A stretch of DNA of 64,000 bases from Mycobacterium sp. PO1. GTDB lineage: Bacteria; Actinomycetota; Actinomycetes; Mycobacteriales; Mycobacteriaceae. A model generated the notes under the pieces. The model searched no databases. It was not told the origin of the DNA and saw only the letters and a list, made by a program, of their open reading frames with translations. Both the position numbers and the translations under genes were made by a program. Of this stretch, positions 44,791 through 53,353 are shown piece after piece; within the stretch, counting starts at the first letter, position 1, and the number at the start of each line of letters is the position of its first letter. Where the stretch lies: NCBI RefSeq assembly GCF_017312405.1, contig NZ_BLTG01000009.1:103968-167967 (forward strand). The letters run 5' to 3'.

Positions 44791-45603
44791 GTGACCGAAG
44801 CCACGAACGCGTCCACACACACGATCGCCGGAACGGTGCTCACCATGCCGGTGCGGGTGCGCACCGCCCACCAGCACACCGCGATGTTCGTCGTGGACGC
44901 CGACGCCGCGCAGGCCATGATCGACTACAGCGGCCTGCAGGTGTGCCGGTTCGCCCGCAACCGGGCGATGGTGGTGCTGATGCTCATGCGCTACGAGGAC
45001 ACCGACCTGGGTGCGTACTACGAGTACGGCACCAACGTCATGGTCAACCCGCCCGGCTCGAGTGCAAGCGGGTTCTCGGCGCTGCAGTCGGCGGGCGCGT
45101 TCGTGCACCATCTGCCGGTCGATCAGTCCTTCACTCTGGAAGCCGGACGCACGATCTGGGGCTACCCGAAGGTGATGTCGGAGTTCACCATTCGCGGAGC
45201 GGATGATTCGGCTGGGGTTCGCGGAGCGGATGATTCGGCTGGGGTCCGCGGAGCGGATGGTTCAGCAGGAGTCCGGCAGGGCCGGTCGTTCGGCTTCGAC
45301 GTCACGATCGACGGGCAGTTCGCCGTAGGGATGGACTTCCGGCCCGGCTTCCCGGTGCCCGCGGCGTTGACCGGACGCAAACAGGTGCACTCGACGTACT
45401 CCTATCTGGACGGCGTCACCAGGGAGACGCCGGGGGAGATGGTGATGACCGGGGTGCGGTACCGGCCCGGCGGGGTCACGGTGCGGTTGGGTGACCATCC
45501 CTACGCCGCCGAACTCGCGTCGCTCGGTCTGCCCAAGCGAGCGTTGATGTCCAGCTCGGCGGCCAACGTGGACATGACGTTCGGCGACTCTCGCGTCTTC
45601 TAG
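44791..45603 (+). CDS. Acetoacetate-decarboxylase-like protein, Rv3519-like, with internal 27-bp tandem repeat
   Basis: 270 residues from GTG 44791. The fold pattern resembles the acetoacetate decarboxylase family: MVVLMLMRYEDTDLGAYYEYGTNVMV, EAGRTIWGYPKVMSEF, and YLDGVTRETPGEMVMTGVRYRPGG. The canonical Schiff-base Lys motif is uncertain; Lys in GYPK is the candidate. Residues about 134-161 are three copies of the nonamer RGADDSAGV, inserted between two strands. M. tuberculosis Rv3519 is about 236 residues, so much of the extra length is this insert. It is followed by cyp142 35 bp later. Confidence 0.82.
   Translation: MTEATNASTHTIAGTVLTMPVRVRTAHQHTAMFVVDADAAQAMIDYSGLQVCRFARNRAMVVLMLMRYEDTDLGAYYEYGTNVMVNPPGSSASGFSALQSAGAFVHHLPVDQSFTLEAGRTIWGYPKVMSEFTIRGADDSAGVRGADDSAGVRGADGSAGVRQGRSFGFDVTIDGQFAVGMDFRPGFPVPAALTGRKQVHSTYSYLDGVTRETPGEMVMTGVRYRPGGVTVRLGDHPYAAELASLGLPKRALMSSSAANVDMTFGDSRVF
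45193..45273 (+). repeat. In-frame 27-bp minisatellite, three copies
   Basis: Units at 45193-45219, 45220-45246 and 45247-45273. The first two differ at one base; the third has several changes. Each encodes RGAD(D/G)SAGV, acidic and flexible, probably a surface loop of the Rv3519-like protein. Copy number is likely to vary between strains. Confidence 0.9.
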
Positions 45604-45638
45604 CCCGGCACCTCGAAGCAGCCACGAAAAGGAAAGTC

Positions 45639-46841
45639 ATGACCTCGACACTGTCCGGCCTCGACGTCGATCTGGCCGACGGCAACTTCTACGCCGACCG
45701 CAACGCACGGGAGGCCTACAAGTGGATGCGGGCCAACCAGCCGGTGTTCCGCGACCGCAACGGACTGGCCGCGGCGACGACCTATCAGGCGCTGCTCGAC
45801 GCCGAGCGCAACCCGGAGCTGTTCTCGTCCACCGGCGGCATTCGGCCGGACCAGCCGGGGATGCCGTACATGATCGACATGGACGATCCGGCGCACATCC
45901 TGCGCCGCAAGCTCGTCAACTCCGGGTTCACCCGCAAGCGCGTCATGGACAAGGTGCCGGCCATCGAGAACCTGTGCGACGCGCTGATCGACGCGGTGTG
46001 TGAACGCGGCGAGTGCGACTTCGTCCGCGACATCGCCGCGCCGCTGCCGATGGCCGTCATCGGAGACATGCTCGGCGTGCTTCCCGAAGAGCGTGACAAG
46101 TTGCTGCAGTGGTCCGACGACCTGGTGTGCGGACTGTCCTCGACGGTCGACGAGCTGACCATCCAGAAGCTGATGGACACGTTCGCCGCCTACACGGCGT
46201 TCACGATGGAGGTGATCGCCGACCGTCGCGCCAACCCGACCGACGACCTGTTCTCGGTGCTGGTCAACGCCGAGGTCGAAGGCCAGCGCATGTCGGATGA
46301 CGAGATCGTGTTCGAGACGCTGCTGATCCTGATCGGTGGCGACGAGACCACCCGCCACACGCTGTCCGGCGGCACCGAGCAGCTGCTGCGTCACCGTGAT
46401 CAGTGGGAGGCGCTGGTGGCGCAGCCTGAGCTGCTGCCCGGGGCGATCGAGGAGATGCTGCGCTGGACGTCGCCGGTGAAGAACATGTGCCGCACGCTGA
46501 CCGCCGACACCGAGTTCCACGGCACGTCGCTGAAAGCCGGCGAGAAGATCATGCTGATGTTCGAATCGGCGAACTTCGACGAGTCGGTGTTCGGCGATCC
46601 CGAGAATTTCCGGATCGATCGCAACCCGAACAGTCACCTGGCCTTCGGTTTCGGCACGCATTTCTGCCTGGGCAATCAGCTGGCCCGTCTCGAGTTGAAG
46701 ATCATGCTGACCAAGGTGCTGTCGCGGCTGCCCGATCTCCGGCTGGCCGACGACACCGCGCTACCACTGCGACCGGCGAACTTCGTCAGCGGGCTGGAAT
46801 CCATGCCGGCCGTGTTCACACCTACCGCCCGGGTGCTGTAG
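45639..46841 (+). CDS. cyp142: CYP142, cholesterol C26/C27 monooxygenase
   Basis: 400 residues from ATG 45639 with AAAGGAAA upstream. I-helix LIGGDETTRHT; heme loop FGFGTHFCLG with Cys343. MPYMIDMDDPAHILRRKLVNSGFTRKRV and RTLTADTEFHGTSLKAGEKIML are typical of CYP142 (Rv3518c). It oxidises the cholesterol side chain with stereochemistry opposite to CYP125 and backs it up. It shares the operon and KstR control with the Rv3519-like gene. Confidence 0.95.
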   Translation: MTSTLSGLDVDLADGNFYADRNAREAYKWMRANQPVFRDRNGLAAATTYQALLDAERNPELFSSTGGIRPDQPGMPYMIDMDDPAHILRRKLVNSGFTRKRVMDKVPAIENLCDALIDAVCERGECDFVRDIAAPLPMAVIGDMLGVLPEERDKLLQWSDDLVCGLSSTVDELTIQKLMDTFAAYTAFTMEVIADRRANPTDDLFSVLVNAEVEGQRMSDDEIVFETLLILIGGDETTRHTLSGGTEQLLRHRDQWEALVAQPELLPGAIEEMLRWTSPVKNMCRTLTADTEFHGTSLKAGEKIMLMFESANFDESVFGDPENFRIDRNPNSHLAFGFGTHFCLGNQLARLELKIMLTKVLSRLPDLRLADDTALPLRPANFVSGLESMPAVFTPTARVL

Positions 46842-47405
46842 CGCCCCTTCGGCGGTGCGCTCTTGCGTCGAGCGCCGTTCGGCGCCTCCTTGCACCCGCG
46901 CGCCGAGCGTGAAGTGAGTGCGAAAAGTCGCGCGGGTTTTCGCAGAGGATTCACGGCGGGCGAGCGGGCTGGTTGTCGTGGGCCGGACCTGCCCGGCCGG
47001 ACCTGCCGCGGGCCGGAACCAGCCGATCGGACGTGCGTCCATGCTCTCGCTGTTCGTCGAGCGTGAAGTGAGTGCGAAAACTCGCGCGGGTTTTCACAGA
47101 GGATTCACGGTGGGCGAGCGGGCTGGTTGTCGTGGGCCGGACCGAGCCGATCGGACGTGTGTCCGTGCTCTCGCTGTTCGTCGAGCGTGAAGTGAGTGCG
47201 AAAAGTCGCGTGGATTTTCGCAGAGGCTTCACGGTGGGCGAGCGGGGCGGACCGGACCTGCCCGGCCGGACCTGCCGTGGGCCGGACCGAACGAGCGGAC
47301 CCGCCCGGACCGAACGAGCGGACCCGGCCGGACCGAACCAGCCGGGCCGGAAAGCAGACCGTCGAAGCCGGCGCGACCGAACCAAGACCGCCGAAACGGC
47401 CCGGG
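46842..47405. repeat. Non-coding block with three 46-bp palindromic elements
   Basis: No convincing gene lies in these 564 bp between the convergent cyp142 and echA19 genes. It holds three copies of a longer repeat starting at 46905, 47059 and 47183. Each contains a 46-bp imperfect palindrome (46909-46954, 47063-47108, 47187-47232): GTGAA-N5-TGCGAAAA, a 10-bp centre, then TTTTCGCA-N5-TTCAC. Copy 2 has one arm mismatch. The flanks (GGGCGAGCGGGCTGGTTGTC, CCGGACCTGC runs) are also repeated, and a degenerate CGGACC(C/G)-rich tail occupies 47240-47350. The elements could act as bidirectional terminators or be REP-like insertions. M. tuberculosis has Rv3517 at this place. Confidence 0.82.
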
Positions 47406-48206
47406 CTACTTCATCTGGAAGTTCGGCGCCCGCTTCTCCTTGAACGCCCGCGGGCCCTCCTTGGCGTCCTCGGACAGGAACACCGGGATGCCGTTGGCGG
47501 TGTCGGGCTTGAAGGCCTCGTTCTCGTGCATGCCCTCGGTCTCGCGGATGGTCTTGAGGATCGCCTGCACGGCCAACGGACCGTTGTTGTTGATCACCTC
47601 GGCGATCTCGATGGCCTTGTCCAGGGCAGAGCCGTCTGGCACCACGTAACCGATCAGCCCATAGGACAGCGCTTCGGCGGCGGTGATGTGCCGGCCGGTC
47701 AGCAGCAGATCGCAGGCGATCGTGTAGGGGATCTGGCGCACCAGCCGCACGGCGGACCCGCCCATCGGGTACAGGCTCCACTTCGCTTCGGAGATCCCGA
47801 ACTTCGCGCTCTCGCCGGCGATGCGGATGTCGGTGCCCTGCAGGATCTCGGTTCCGCCGGCGATGGCCGGGCCTTCGACAGCGGCGATCAGCGGCTTCTT
47901 CAGCCGGCGGCCCTTGAGCAGACCGTCGATGCGCGACGGGTCATAGCTGCCGTCCTTGAACGAGTCGCCCGGCGGCTTGGCCGAGGCCGCCTTGAGGTCC
48001 ATGCCCGCGCAGAAGTAGCCGCCCGCCCCGGTGAGGATGCAGCTGCGGATCTCCGGATCTTCGTCGACGCGGTCCCAGGAGTCGACCATGATCGAGAGCA
48101 TCTCGCCGGAAAGCGCGTTGCGCGCCTCGGGGCGGTTCATGGTGACGATCAGGGTGTGTCCGCGCTGCTCAACGAGGCAGTCGGCCTGCTTGTCGGGGTC
48201 GCTCAC
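47406..48206 (-). CDS. echA19: EchA19, steroid enoyl-CoA hydratase
   Basis: 266 residues from GTG 48206. Crotonase family with oxyanion-hole segments [15 protein letters not shown] (about 61-75) and [40 protein letters not shown]. Rv3516 hydrates the C24 steroid 22-enoyl-CoA with S stereochemistry. The MaoC-type enzyme at 16318 would give the other isomer. The C-terminal KRAPNFQMK includes lysines reported to be modified in M. tuberculosis. The KstR operator is 44 bp upstream and shared with fadD19. Confidence 0.93.
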   Translation of the reverse strand: MSDPDKQADCLVEQRGHTLIVTMNRPEARNALSGEMLSIMVDSWDRVDEDPEIRSCILTGAGGYFCAGMDLKAASAKPPGDSFKDGSYDPSRIDGLLKGRRLKKPLIAAVEGPAIAGGTEILQGTDIRIAGESAKFGISEAKWSLYPMGGSAVRLVRQIPYTIACDLLLTGRHITAAEALSYGLIGYVVPDGSALDKAIEIAEVINNNGPLAVQAILKTIRETEGMHENEAFKPDTANGIPVFLSEDAKEGPRAFKEKRAPNFQMK

Positions 48207-48250
48207 AGATGTCCGCCTTCCAGCGTCGTTGCCACAGACTTGTCTCGAAA

Positions 48251-48268
48251 TGTAACACGTTCTAGTTT
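48251..48268. promoter_or_regulatory. KstR operator between echA19 and fadD19, fused to the fadD19 -10 element
   Basis: TGTAACACGTTCTA at 48251-48264. On the plus strand its final TA begins TAGTTT (48263-48268) and the fadD19 GTG at 48275 starts seven bases later, predicting a leaderless mRNA. On the minus strand TACATT (48254-48249) is a -10 candidate for echA19. Confidence 0.88.
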
Positions 48269-48274
48269 AGAGCT

Positions 48275-49927
48275 GTGGCTCTGAATATCGCCGATCTCGC
48301 CGAGCACGCCATCGACGCCGTGCCTGACCGCGTCGCCCTCATTTCGGGTGACGAGACGCTGACTTACGCCGAGTTGGAGGAGAGGGCCAATCGTCTGGCG
48401 CACTACCTCATCGACCAGGGCGTCAAGAAGGACGACAAGGTCGGGCTCTACTGCCGCAACCGCATCGAGATCGTCATCGCGATGCTGGGCATCGTCAAGG
48501 CCGGCGCGATCCTGGTCAACGTCAACTTCCGCTACGTCGAAGGCGAGTTGAAGTACCTGTTCGACAACTCGGACATGGTGGCTCTCGTGCACGAGCGTCG
48601 CTATGCCGACCGGGTGGCCAACGTGCTGCCCGAGACGCCGAACGTCAAGACCATCCTCGTGGTCGAAGACGGCACCGACGAAGATTTCCAGCGCTACGGC
48701 GGCGTCGAGTTCTCCTCCGCACTCGAGCAGGGCTCCCCGGAACGCGACTTCGGCCCCCGCAGCGAGGACGACATCTATCTGCTCTACACCGGCGGCACCA
48801 CCGGGTTCCCCAAGGGCGTGATGTGGCGTCATGAGGACATCTACCGAGTCCTGTTCGGCGGCACCGACTTCGCAACCGGTGAACCGATCGCCGACGAATA
48901 CGGGCTGGCCAACCAGGCCAAGGAGAGCGGGCCGATGGTCCGCTACCCCATCCCGCCGATGATCCACGGGGCCACCCAGTCGGCTACCTGGATGGCGTTG
49001 TTCTCGGGCCAGACCACCGTGCTGGAGCCGGAATTCGACGCCGACAAGGTGTGGCGCACCATCCACGAGCACAAGGTCAACCTGTTGTTCTTCACCGGTG
49101 ACGCGATGGCGCGGCCACTGCTGGATGCACTGCTGGCTCATCAGGACGAGGGCAACACCTACGACCTGAGTTCGCTGTTCCTGCTGGCCAGCACCGCGGC
49201 GCTGTTCTCGACCAGCCTGAAGGAGAAGTTCCTCGAGCTGCTGCCGGATCGGATCATCACCGATTCGATCGGATCGTCGGAGACCGGCTTCGGCGGTTCG
49301 AGCGTGGTGGCCAAGGGGCAGTCACACACCGGCGGGCCGCGGGTCACCATCGACAAGAACACCAAGGTGCTCGACGAGGACGGCAACGAGGTCCAGCCGG
49401 GTTCGGGCAAGCGCGGTGTCATCGCCAAGTGCGGCCACATCCCGGTGGGTTACTTCAAGGACGAGAAGAAGACCGCCGAGACGTTCAAGACGTTCAACGG
49501 TGTGCGTTACGCGATCCCGGGTGACTTCGCCGAGGTGGAGGCCGACGGGACGGTGACGATGTTGGGCCGCGGTTCGGTGTCGATCAACTCCGGCGGCGAG
49601 AAGATCTATCCAGAGGAGGTCGAGGCCGCCCTCAAGGGCCACCCCGATGTCTTCGATGCGCTGGTGGTCGGTGTGCCCGACCCGCGCTTCGGCCAGCACG
49701 TCGCGGCCGTTGTGCATCCCCGCGAGGGCGCCAAGCCGCGCCTGGGAGATCTGGATGCGTTCGTGCGCAAGGAGATCGCGGGCTACAAGGTGCCGCGCAG
49801 CCTGTGGCTGGTCGACGAGGTCAAGCGCTCGCCCGCAGGAAAGCCCGACTACCGCTGGGCCAAGGACGTCACCGAGCAGCGGCCGGCTGACGAAGTGCAC
49901 GAGAAGCACGCGGCAACGAGCTCGTAG
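48275..49927 (+). CDS. fadD19: FadD19, steroid C26/C27-carboxyl CoA synthetase
   Basis: 550 residues from GTG 48275. ANL adenylating enzyme: P-loop YTGGTTGFPKG (171-181), SIGSSETGFGG (acyl pocket/adenine site), and the catalytic Lys523 in RSPAGKPDYRWAK. Rv3515c attaches CoA to the C5 side chain produced by CYP125/CYP142, starting beta-oxidation. The operon may continue into the flavin oxidoreductase 12 bp downstream. Confidence 0.94.
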   Translation: MALNIADLAEHAIDAVPDRVALISGDETLTYAELEERANRLAHYLIDQGVKKDDKVGLYCRNRIEIVIAMLGIVKAGAILVNVNFRYVEGELKYLFDNSDMVALVHERRYADRVANVLPETPNVKTILVVEDGTDEDFQRYGGVEFSSALEQGSPERDFGPRSEDDIYLLYTGGTTGFPKGVMWRHEDIYRVLFGGTDFATGEPIADEYGLANQAKESGPMVRYPIPPMIHGATQSATWMALFSGQTTVLEPEFDADKVWRTIHEHKVNLLFFTGDAMARPLLDALLAHQDEGNTYDLSSLFLLASTAALFSTSLKEKFLELLPDRIITDSIGSSETGFGGSSVVAKGQSHTGGPRVTIDKNTKVLDEDGNEVQPGSGKRGVIAKCGHIPVGYFKDEKKTAETFKTFNGVRYAIPGDFAEVEADGTVTMLGRGSVSINSGGEKIYPEEVEAALKGHPDVFDALVVGVPDPRFGQHVAAVVHPREGAKPRLGDLDAFVRKEIAGYKVPRSLWLVDEVKRSPAGKPDYRWAKDVTEQRPADEVHEKHAATSS

Positions 49928-49939
49928 GCAGGAATGAAC

Positions 49940-51061
49940 ATGAGAACCGAACTCTGCGATCGCTTCGGCATCGACTATCCGATCTTCGTCTTCACGCCCT
50001 CGGAGAAGGTGGCGGCCGCGGTGACGCGGGCCGGCGGCCTCGGGGTTCTGGGCTGTGTGCGGTTCAACGACGCCGACGACCTCGAGAACGTGCTGTGCTG
50101 GATGGACGAGAACACCGACGGCAAGCCCTACGGCGTCGACATCGTCATGCCCGCCAAGATCCCGACCGAGGGTACCTCGGTGGACATCAACAAACTGATC
50201 CCGGCCGAGCACCGCCAGTTCGTCGACAAGACGCTCGCCGACCTGGGCGTGCCTCCGCTTCCGGAGGACGAGGCACGATCCGAAGGCGTGCTGGGCTGGC
50301 TGCATTCGGTGGCCCGCAGCCATGTCGAGGTCGCGCTCAAGCATCCGATCAAGCTGATCGCCAATGCGTTGGGCTCACCGCCCAAGGACGTCATCGATCA
50401 GGTGCACGAGGCCGGGGTACCGGTGGCCGCGCTCGCCGGTTCGCCGAAACACGCGCTACGCCATGCCGAGAACGGTGTGGACATCGTCGTCGCCCAGGGC
50501 CACGAGGCCGGTGGCCACACCGGTGAGATCGGCTCGATGGTGCTGTGGCCCGAGATCGTCGACGCGCTCGACGGCAAGGCTCCGGTGCTCGCCGCGGGCG
50601 GGATCGGCACCGGCCGGCAGGTGGCGGCCGCACTGGCGCTGGGCGCGCAAGGGGTGTGGATGGGCTCGGCGTTCCTGACGTCGGCCGAATACGACCTCGG
50701 GGAGCGGCTGGACTCGGGTCGCTCGGTGATCCAGGAGGCCATGCTGCGCGCCACCTCCGCGGACACCGTGCGTCGCCGCATCTACACCGGCAAGCCCGCC
50801 CGACTGCTCAAGAGCCGGTGGACCGATGCCTGGGATGCGCCCGACGCTCCCGAGCCGCTGCCGATGCCGCTGCAGAACATCCTCGTCAGTGAGGCGCATC
50901 AGCGGATGAGCGAGTCGGCCGATCCCACTGCCGTGGCGATGCCGGTCGGTCAGATCGTCGGCCGGATGAACGAGATCCGGCCGGTCGCCGACATCATCGC
51001 CGAACTGGTGGCCGGTTTCGAGGAAGCCACGAAACGGCTGGACACGATCCGCGAGGGCTGA
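49940..51061 (+). CDS. Nitronate monooxygenase-like flavin oxidoreductase
   Basis: 373 residues from ATG 49940, which has AGGA six bases upstream; ATG 49934 is too close to that site. FMN-binding TIM barrel of the 2-nitropropane dioxygenase type: AVTRAGGLGVLG, VVAQGHEAGGHTGE, APVLAAGGIGTGRQVAAALALGAQGVWMGSAFL. The family includes IpdC (Rv3553) of the HIP pathway, though this looks like a different member. It follows fadD19 by 12 bp, so it is probably KstR-controlled. At this place M. tuberculosis has fadD18 and PE_PGRS genes. Confidence 0.85.
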   Translation: MRTELCDRFGIDYPIFVFTPSEKVAAAVTRAGGLGVLGCVRFNDADDLENVLCWMDENTDGKPYGVDIVMPAKIPTEGTSVDINKLIPAEHRQFVDKTLADLGVPPLPEDEARSEGVLGWLHSVARSHVEVALKHPIKLIANALGSPPKDVIDQVHEAGVPVAALAGSPKHALRHAENGVDIVVAQGHEAGGHTGEIGSMVLWPEIVDALDGKAPVLAAGGIGTGRQVAAALALGAQGVWMGSAFLTSAEYDLGERLDSGRSVIQEAMLRATSADTVRRRIYTGKPARLLKSRWTDAWDAPDAPEPLPMPLQNILVSEAHQRMSESADPTAVAMPVGQIVGRMNEIRPVADIIAELVAGFEEATKRLDTIREG

Positions 51062-51081
51062 GCCCGCGGTATACCTGGGCT

Positions 51082-52632
51082 GTGAACGGTGCCCAGGCTC
51101 TGCTGACCACGTTCGTCGACAACGGGGTCGACGTCTGTTTCGCCAATCCCGGCACGTCCGAGATGCACTTCGTTGCGGCACTGGACGACGTCCCCTCCAT
51201 GCGCGCGGTCCTGGCGCTGTTCGAGGGGGTGGCCACCGGCGCGGCCGACGGTTACGCACGAATGGCCGGACGGCCCGCGGCGGTGCTGCTGCATCTGGGG
51301 CCGGGCCTGGGCAACGGGTTGGCCAACCTGCACAACGCCAAGCGCGCGCACGTCCCGATGGTGACGGTGGTCGGTGATCACGCCACGCACCACAAGCGTT
51401 TCGACGCGCCGCTGGAATCCGACATCGACGCGGTGGCAGCAACGGTGTCGGGATGGGTGCACCGGTGCATGCGCCCCGGCGATGTCGGCGCCGACGCAGC
51501 CGCCGCCATCCGCGCCAGCGGTCGTGGGGAGATCGCGACGCTGATCCTGCCCGCCGATGTGTCCTGGTCGGACGGGGGCGTGCCCGGCACGGTGTCGCCG
51601 CTTCCCGATCCGGTCGTCGACGCCGACGCGGTGCGGGCCGCGGCTGCGGCGCTGCGTTCCGGCGGCCGGACCGTGATCCTGGTCGGCGGCGATGCCACGC
51701 GGCGGCCGGGTTTGACGGCGGCGGCCCGTCTCGCCGAGGCCACCGGCGCGGAGGTGCTCTGCGAGACCTTCCCCACCCGTCTGGAGCGCGGCGCCGGAGT
51801 GCCTGCGGTGCCACGCCTGATCTACTTCGCGAAGTTCGCCGCGCAGCAGCTCGCCGGGGCCACACACCTGATCCTGGCGGGCGCGCGCTCGCCGGTGTCG
51901 TTCTTCGCCTACCCCGATCCGGACAGCCCCAGCGATCTGGTTCCAGCGGGCTGCACGGTGCACCCGCTGGCCGGCCCCCGCGGGGCGGCCGCGGCGCTGC
52001 AGCAACTCGCCGACGAGCTGGCGCCCGGGATCGTCGCCCCGGTGCCGGACATCGCCCGGCCGGAGGTGCCCACCGGGGCACTCGACGCGGCGTCGTTGGC
52101 GGCGACGGTCGCCGCGCTGTTGCCGGAGGACGCCGTGATCGTCGACGAGTCCAACACCGCCGGTGCCGCCGTGCCCGACGCCACGGCGGGAGCGCCCGCG
52201 CACGACGTGCTGACCCTGACCGGCGGTGCCATCGGTTACGGCATGCCGGCCGCGGTGGGTGCGGCCGTGGCCGTGCCCGACCGCCCGGTGTTGTCGCTGC
52301 AGGCCGACGGTTCGGCGATGTACACGATCTCGGCGCTGTGGACGCAGGCTCGGGAGAGTCTGGACATCACCACCATCGTCCTCAACAACGGCGCCTATCA
52401 GATTCTGCGGTGGGAGCTGGCGAACGTCGGTGTCGCCGAACCGCACTCCCGGGGCCGGCGGGTCACCGATCTGCTCGAGCTGGGCAATCCCGACCTCGAC
52501 TTCGTCAAGCTCGCCGAAGGCATGGGTGTTCCGGCCCGACGGGTGAACACCGCCGAGGAGCTGGCCGCGGCGCTGCGCGAGGCGTTCACCGAGCCCGGTC
52601 CGCACCTCATCGAGGCGATGCTCAGGGCGTGA
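51082..52632 (+). CDS. ilvX: IlvX, acetolactate-synthase-like ThDP enzyme
   Basis: 516 residues from GTG 51082. Three-domain ThDP enzyme (PYR about 1-165, central about 185-325, PP about 345-510). The conserved Glu of the PYR domain is in LALFEGVATGAADGYARM. The metal/diphosphate motif reads ADGSAMY...LNNGAY, with Ala for the first Gly of GDG. The length agrees with Rv3509c, annotated as an acetohydroxyacid synthase but lacking an established role in branched-chain synthesis. Its 3' end overlaps the convergent lipoprotein gene by 11 bp. Confidence 0.88.
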   Translation: MNGAQALLTTFVDNGVDVCFANPGTSEMHFVAALDDVPSMRAVLALFEGVATGAADGYARMAGRPAAVLLHLGPGLGNGLANLHNAKRAHVPMVTVVGDHATHHKRFDAPLESDIDAVAATVSGWVHRCMRPGDVGADAAAAIRASGRGEIATLILPADVSWSDGGVPGTVSPLPDPVVDADAVRAAAAALRSGGRTVILVGGDATRRPGLTAAARLAEATGAEVLCETFPTRLERGAGVPAVPRLIYFAKFAAQQLAGATHLILAGARSPVSFFAYPDPDSPSDLVPAGCTVHPLAGPRGAAAALQQLADELAPGIVAPVPDIARPEVPTGALDAASLAATVAALLPEDAVIVDESNTAGAAVPDATAGAPAHDVLTLTGGAIGYGMPAAVGAAVAVPDRPVLSLQADGSAMYTISALWTQARESLDITTIVLNNGAYQILRWELANVGVAEPHSRGRRVTDLLELGNPDLDFVKLAEGMGVPARRVNTAEELAAALREAFTEPGPHLIEAMLRA

Positions 52633-53338
52633 TGACGGTCTGGTCGTCGATGATGTCCGTCGCCGGGCCGATGATGTCGAGCTGGCTCTCCAGCCCATCG
52701 GCGTTGAGCTGCAACACGTACAGCCCGTCGTTGCCGGGGACCACCGCCGTCTTCTGGGCCACCACCTTGGTCACCCCGTCCTGCACCCAGGTGCCGCCGA
52801 GCTGATAGGCGGGGAAGCCGGACAGCGTGCTCGTCCGGCCCCGGCTGAGTGGTTCCCAACCGGGCAGATTGGTCAATTCACCCGCCGCGTACTCGATGAT
52901 GGCGTCGGGGTCGACGTCCCCGGTCAGCCGCGACATCAGCGCGACGATGCTCGGGGTGTACTCCTCGGCGCCGGGGCCCGAATAGTAGATCGCCCCGTAG
53001 GCCCATTCCGGGGTGTCGGCACCGGCGTCCTCCCAGTCTTCGGGAAAGGGCAGGTCGACCGTGGGGGCTCCGGGATCGCCACGGAACACCGGTGTCTCGC
53101 GGATGTCGTGCTCGGCGATGTAATCGGCGATCGTCGTGGCGGGGCCCGGTGCGGACTCCTCGCGCGGCGCGATGCGCTCCCGCGACGGTGCCGCCGCGGC
53201 TCTGGTCGTGGTCGTCGTGGTGGCCGTTTCCGACGATTCGGCGATGGGGGTGCCGGACTCGGTTTCCGACGTGCCGCAGGCGGTCGCCACGAGCACCACG
53301 GCGGCCGCGGCGCAGCGGATCAGGGCGGTGGGCTTCAC
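52622..53338 (-). CDS. LpqN/LpqT-family lipoprotein
   Basis: 238 residues from GTG 53338. Lipoprotein signal peptide ending VLVATAC with Cys21 as lipidation site, then a Thr/Ala-rich linker (ETATTTTTTRAAAA). A domain of about 170 residues follows (TTIADYIAEHDIRETPVFRGD, VDLPFPEDWEDAGADTPEWAYGAIYY, LSGFPAYQLGGTWVQDGVTKVVAQKTAVVPG). This is the pattern of LpqN/LpqT proteins, cell-envelope lipoproteins with hydrophobic ligand sites. It lies 15 bp before the kshA-like operon end and is transcribed in the same direction, so it may be the operon's last gene. Confidence 0.8.
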   Translation of the reverse strand: MKPTALIRCAAAAVVLVATACGTSETESGTPIAESSETATTTTTTRAAAAPSRERIAPREESAPGPATTIADYIAEHDIRETPVFRGDPGAPTVDLPFPEDWEDAGADTPEWAYGAIYYSGPGAEEYTPSIVALMSRLTGDVDPDAIIEYAAGELTNLPGWEPLSRGRTSTLSGFPAYQLGGTWVQDGVTKVVAQKTAVVPGNDGLYVLQLNADGLESQLDIIGPATDIIDDQTVITP

Positions 53339-53353
53339 ATCGGAAAGCCTAAG

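Noticed and set aside
46905..47300. CRISPR array in the repeat block after cyp142
   Set aside because: Only three units, unequal spacing (154 and 124 bp), flanks also repeated, and no cas genes in the window.
46863..47443. Small open frames (REVSAK-type reading) in the palindromic repeat block
   Set aside because: Each frame is made of the repeat itself and is cut at different points in each copy; no ribosome site.
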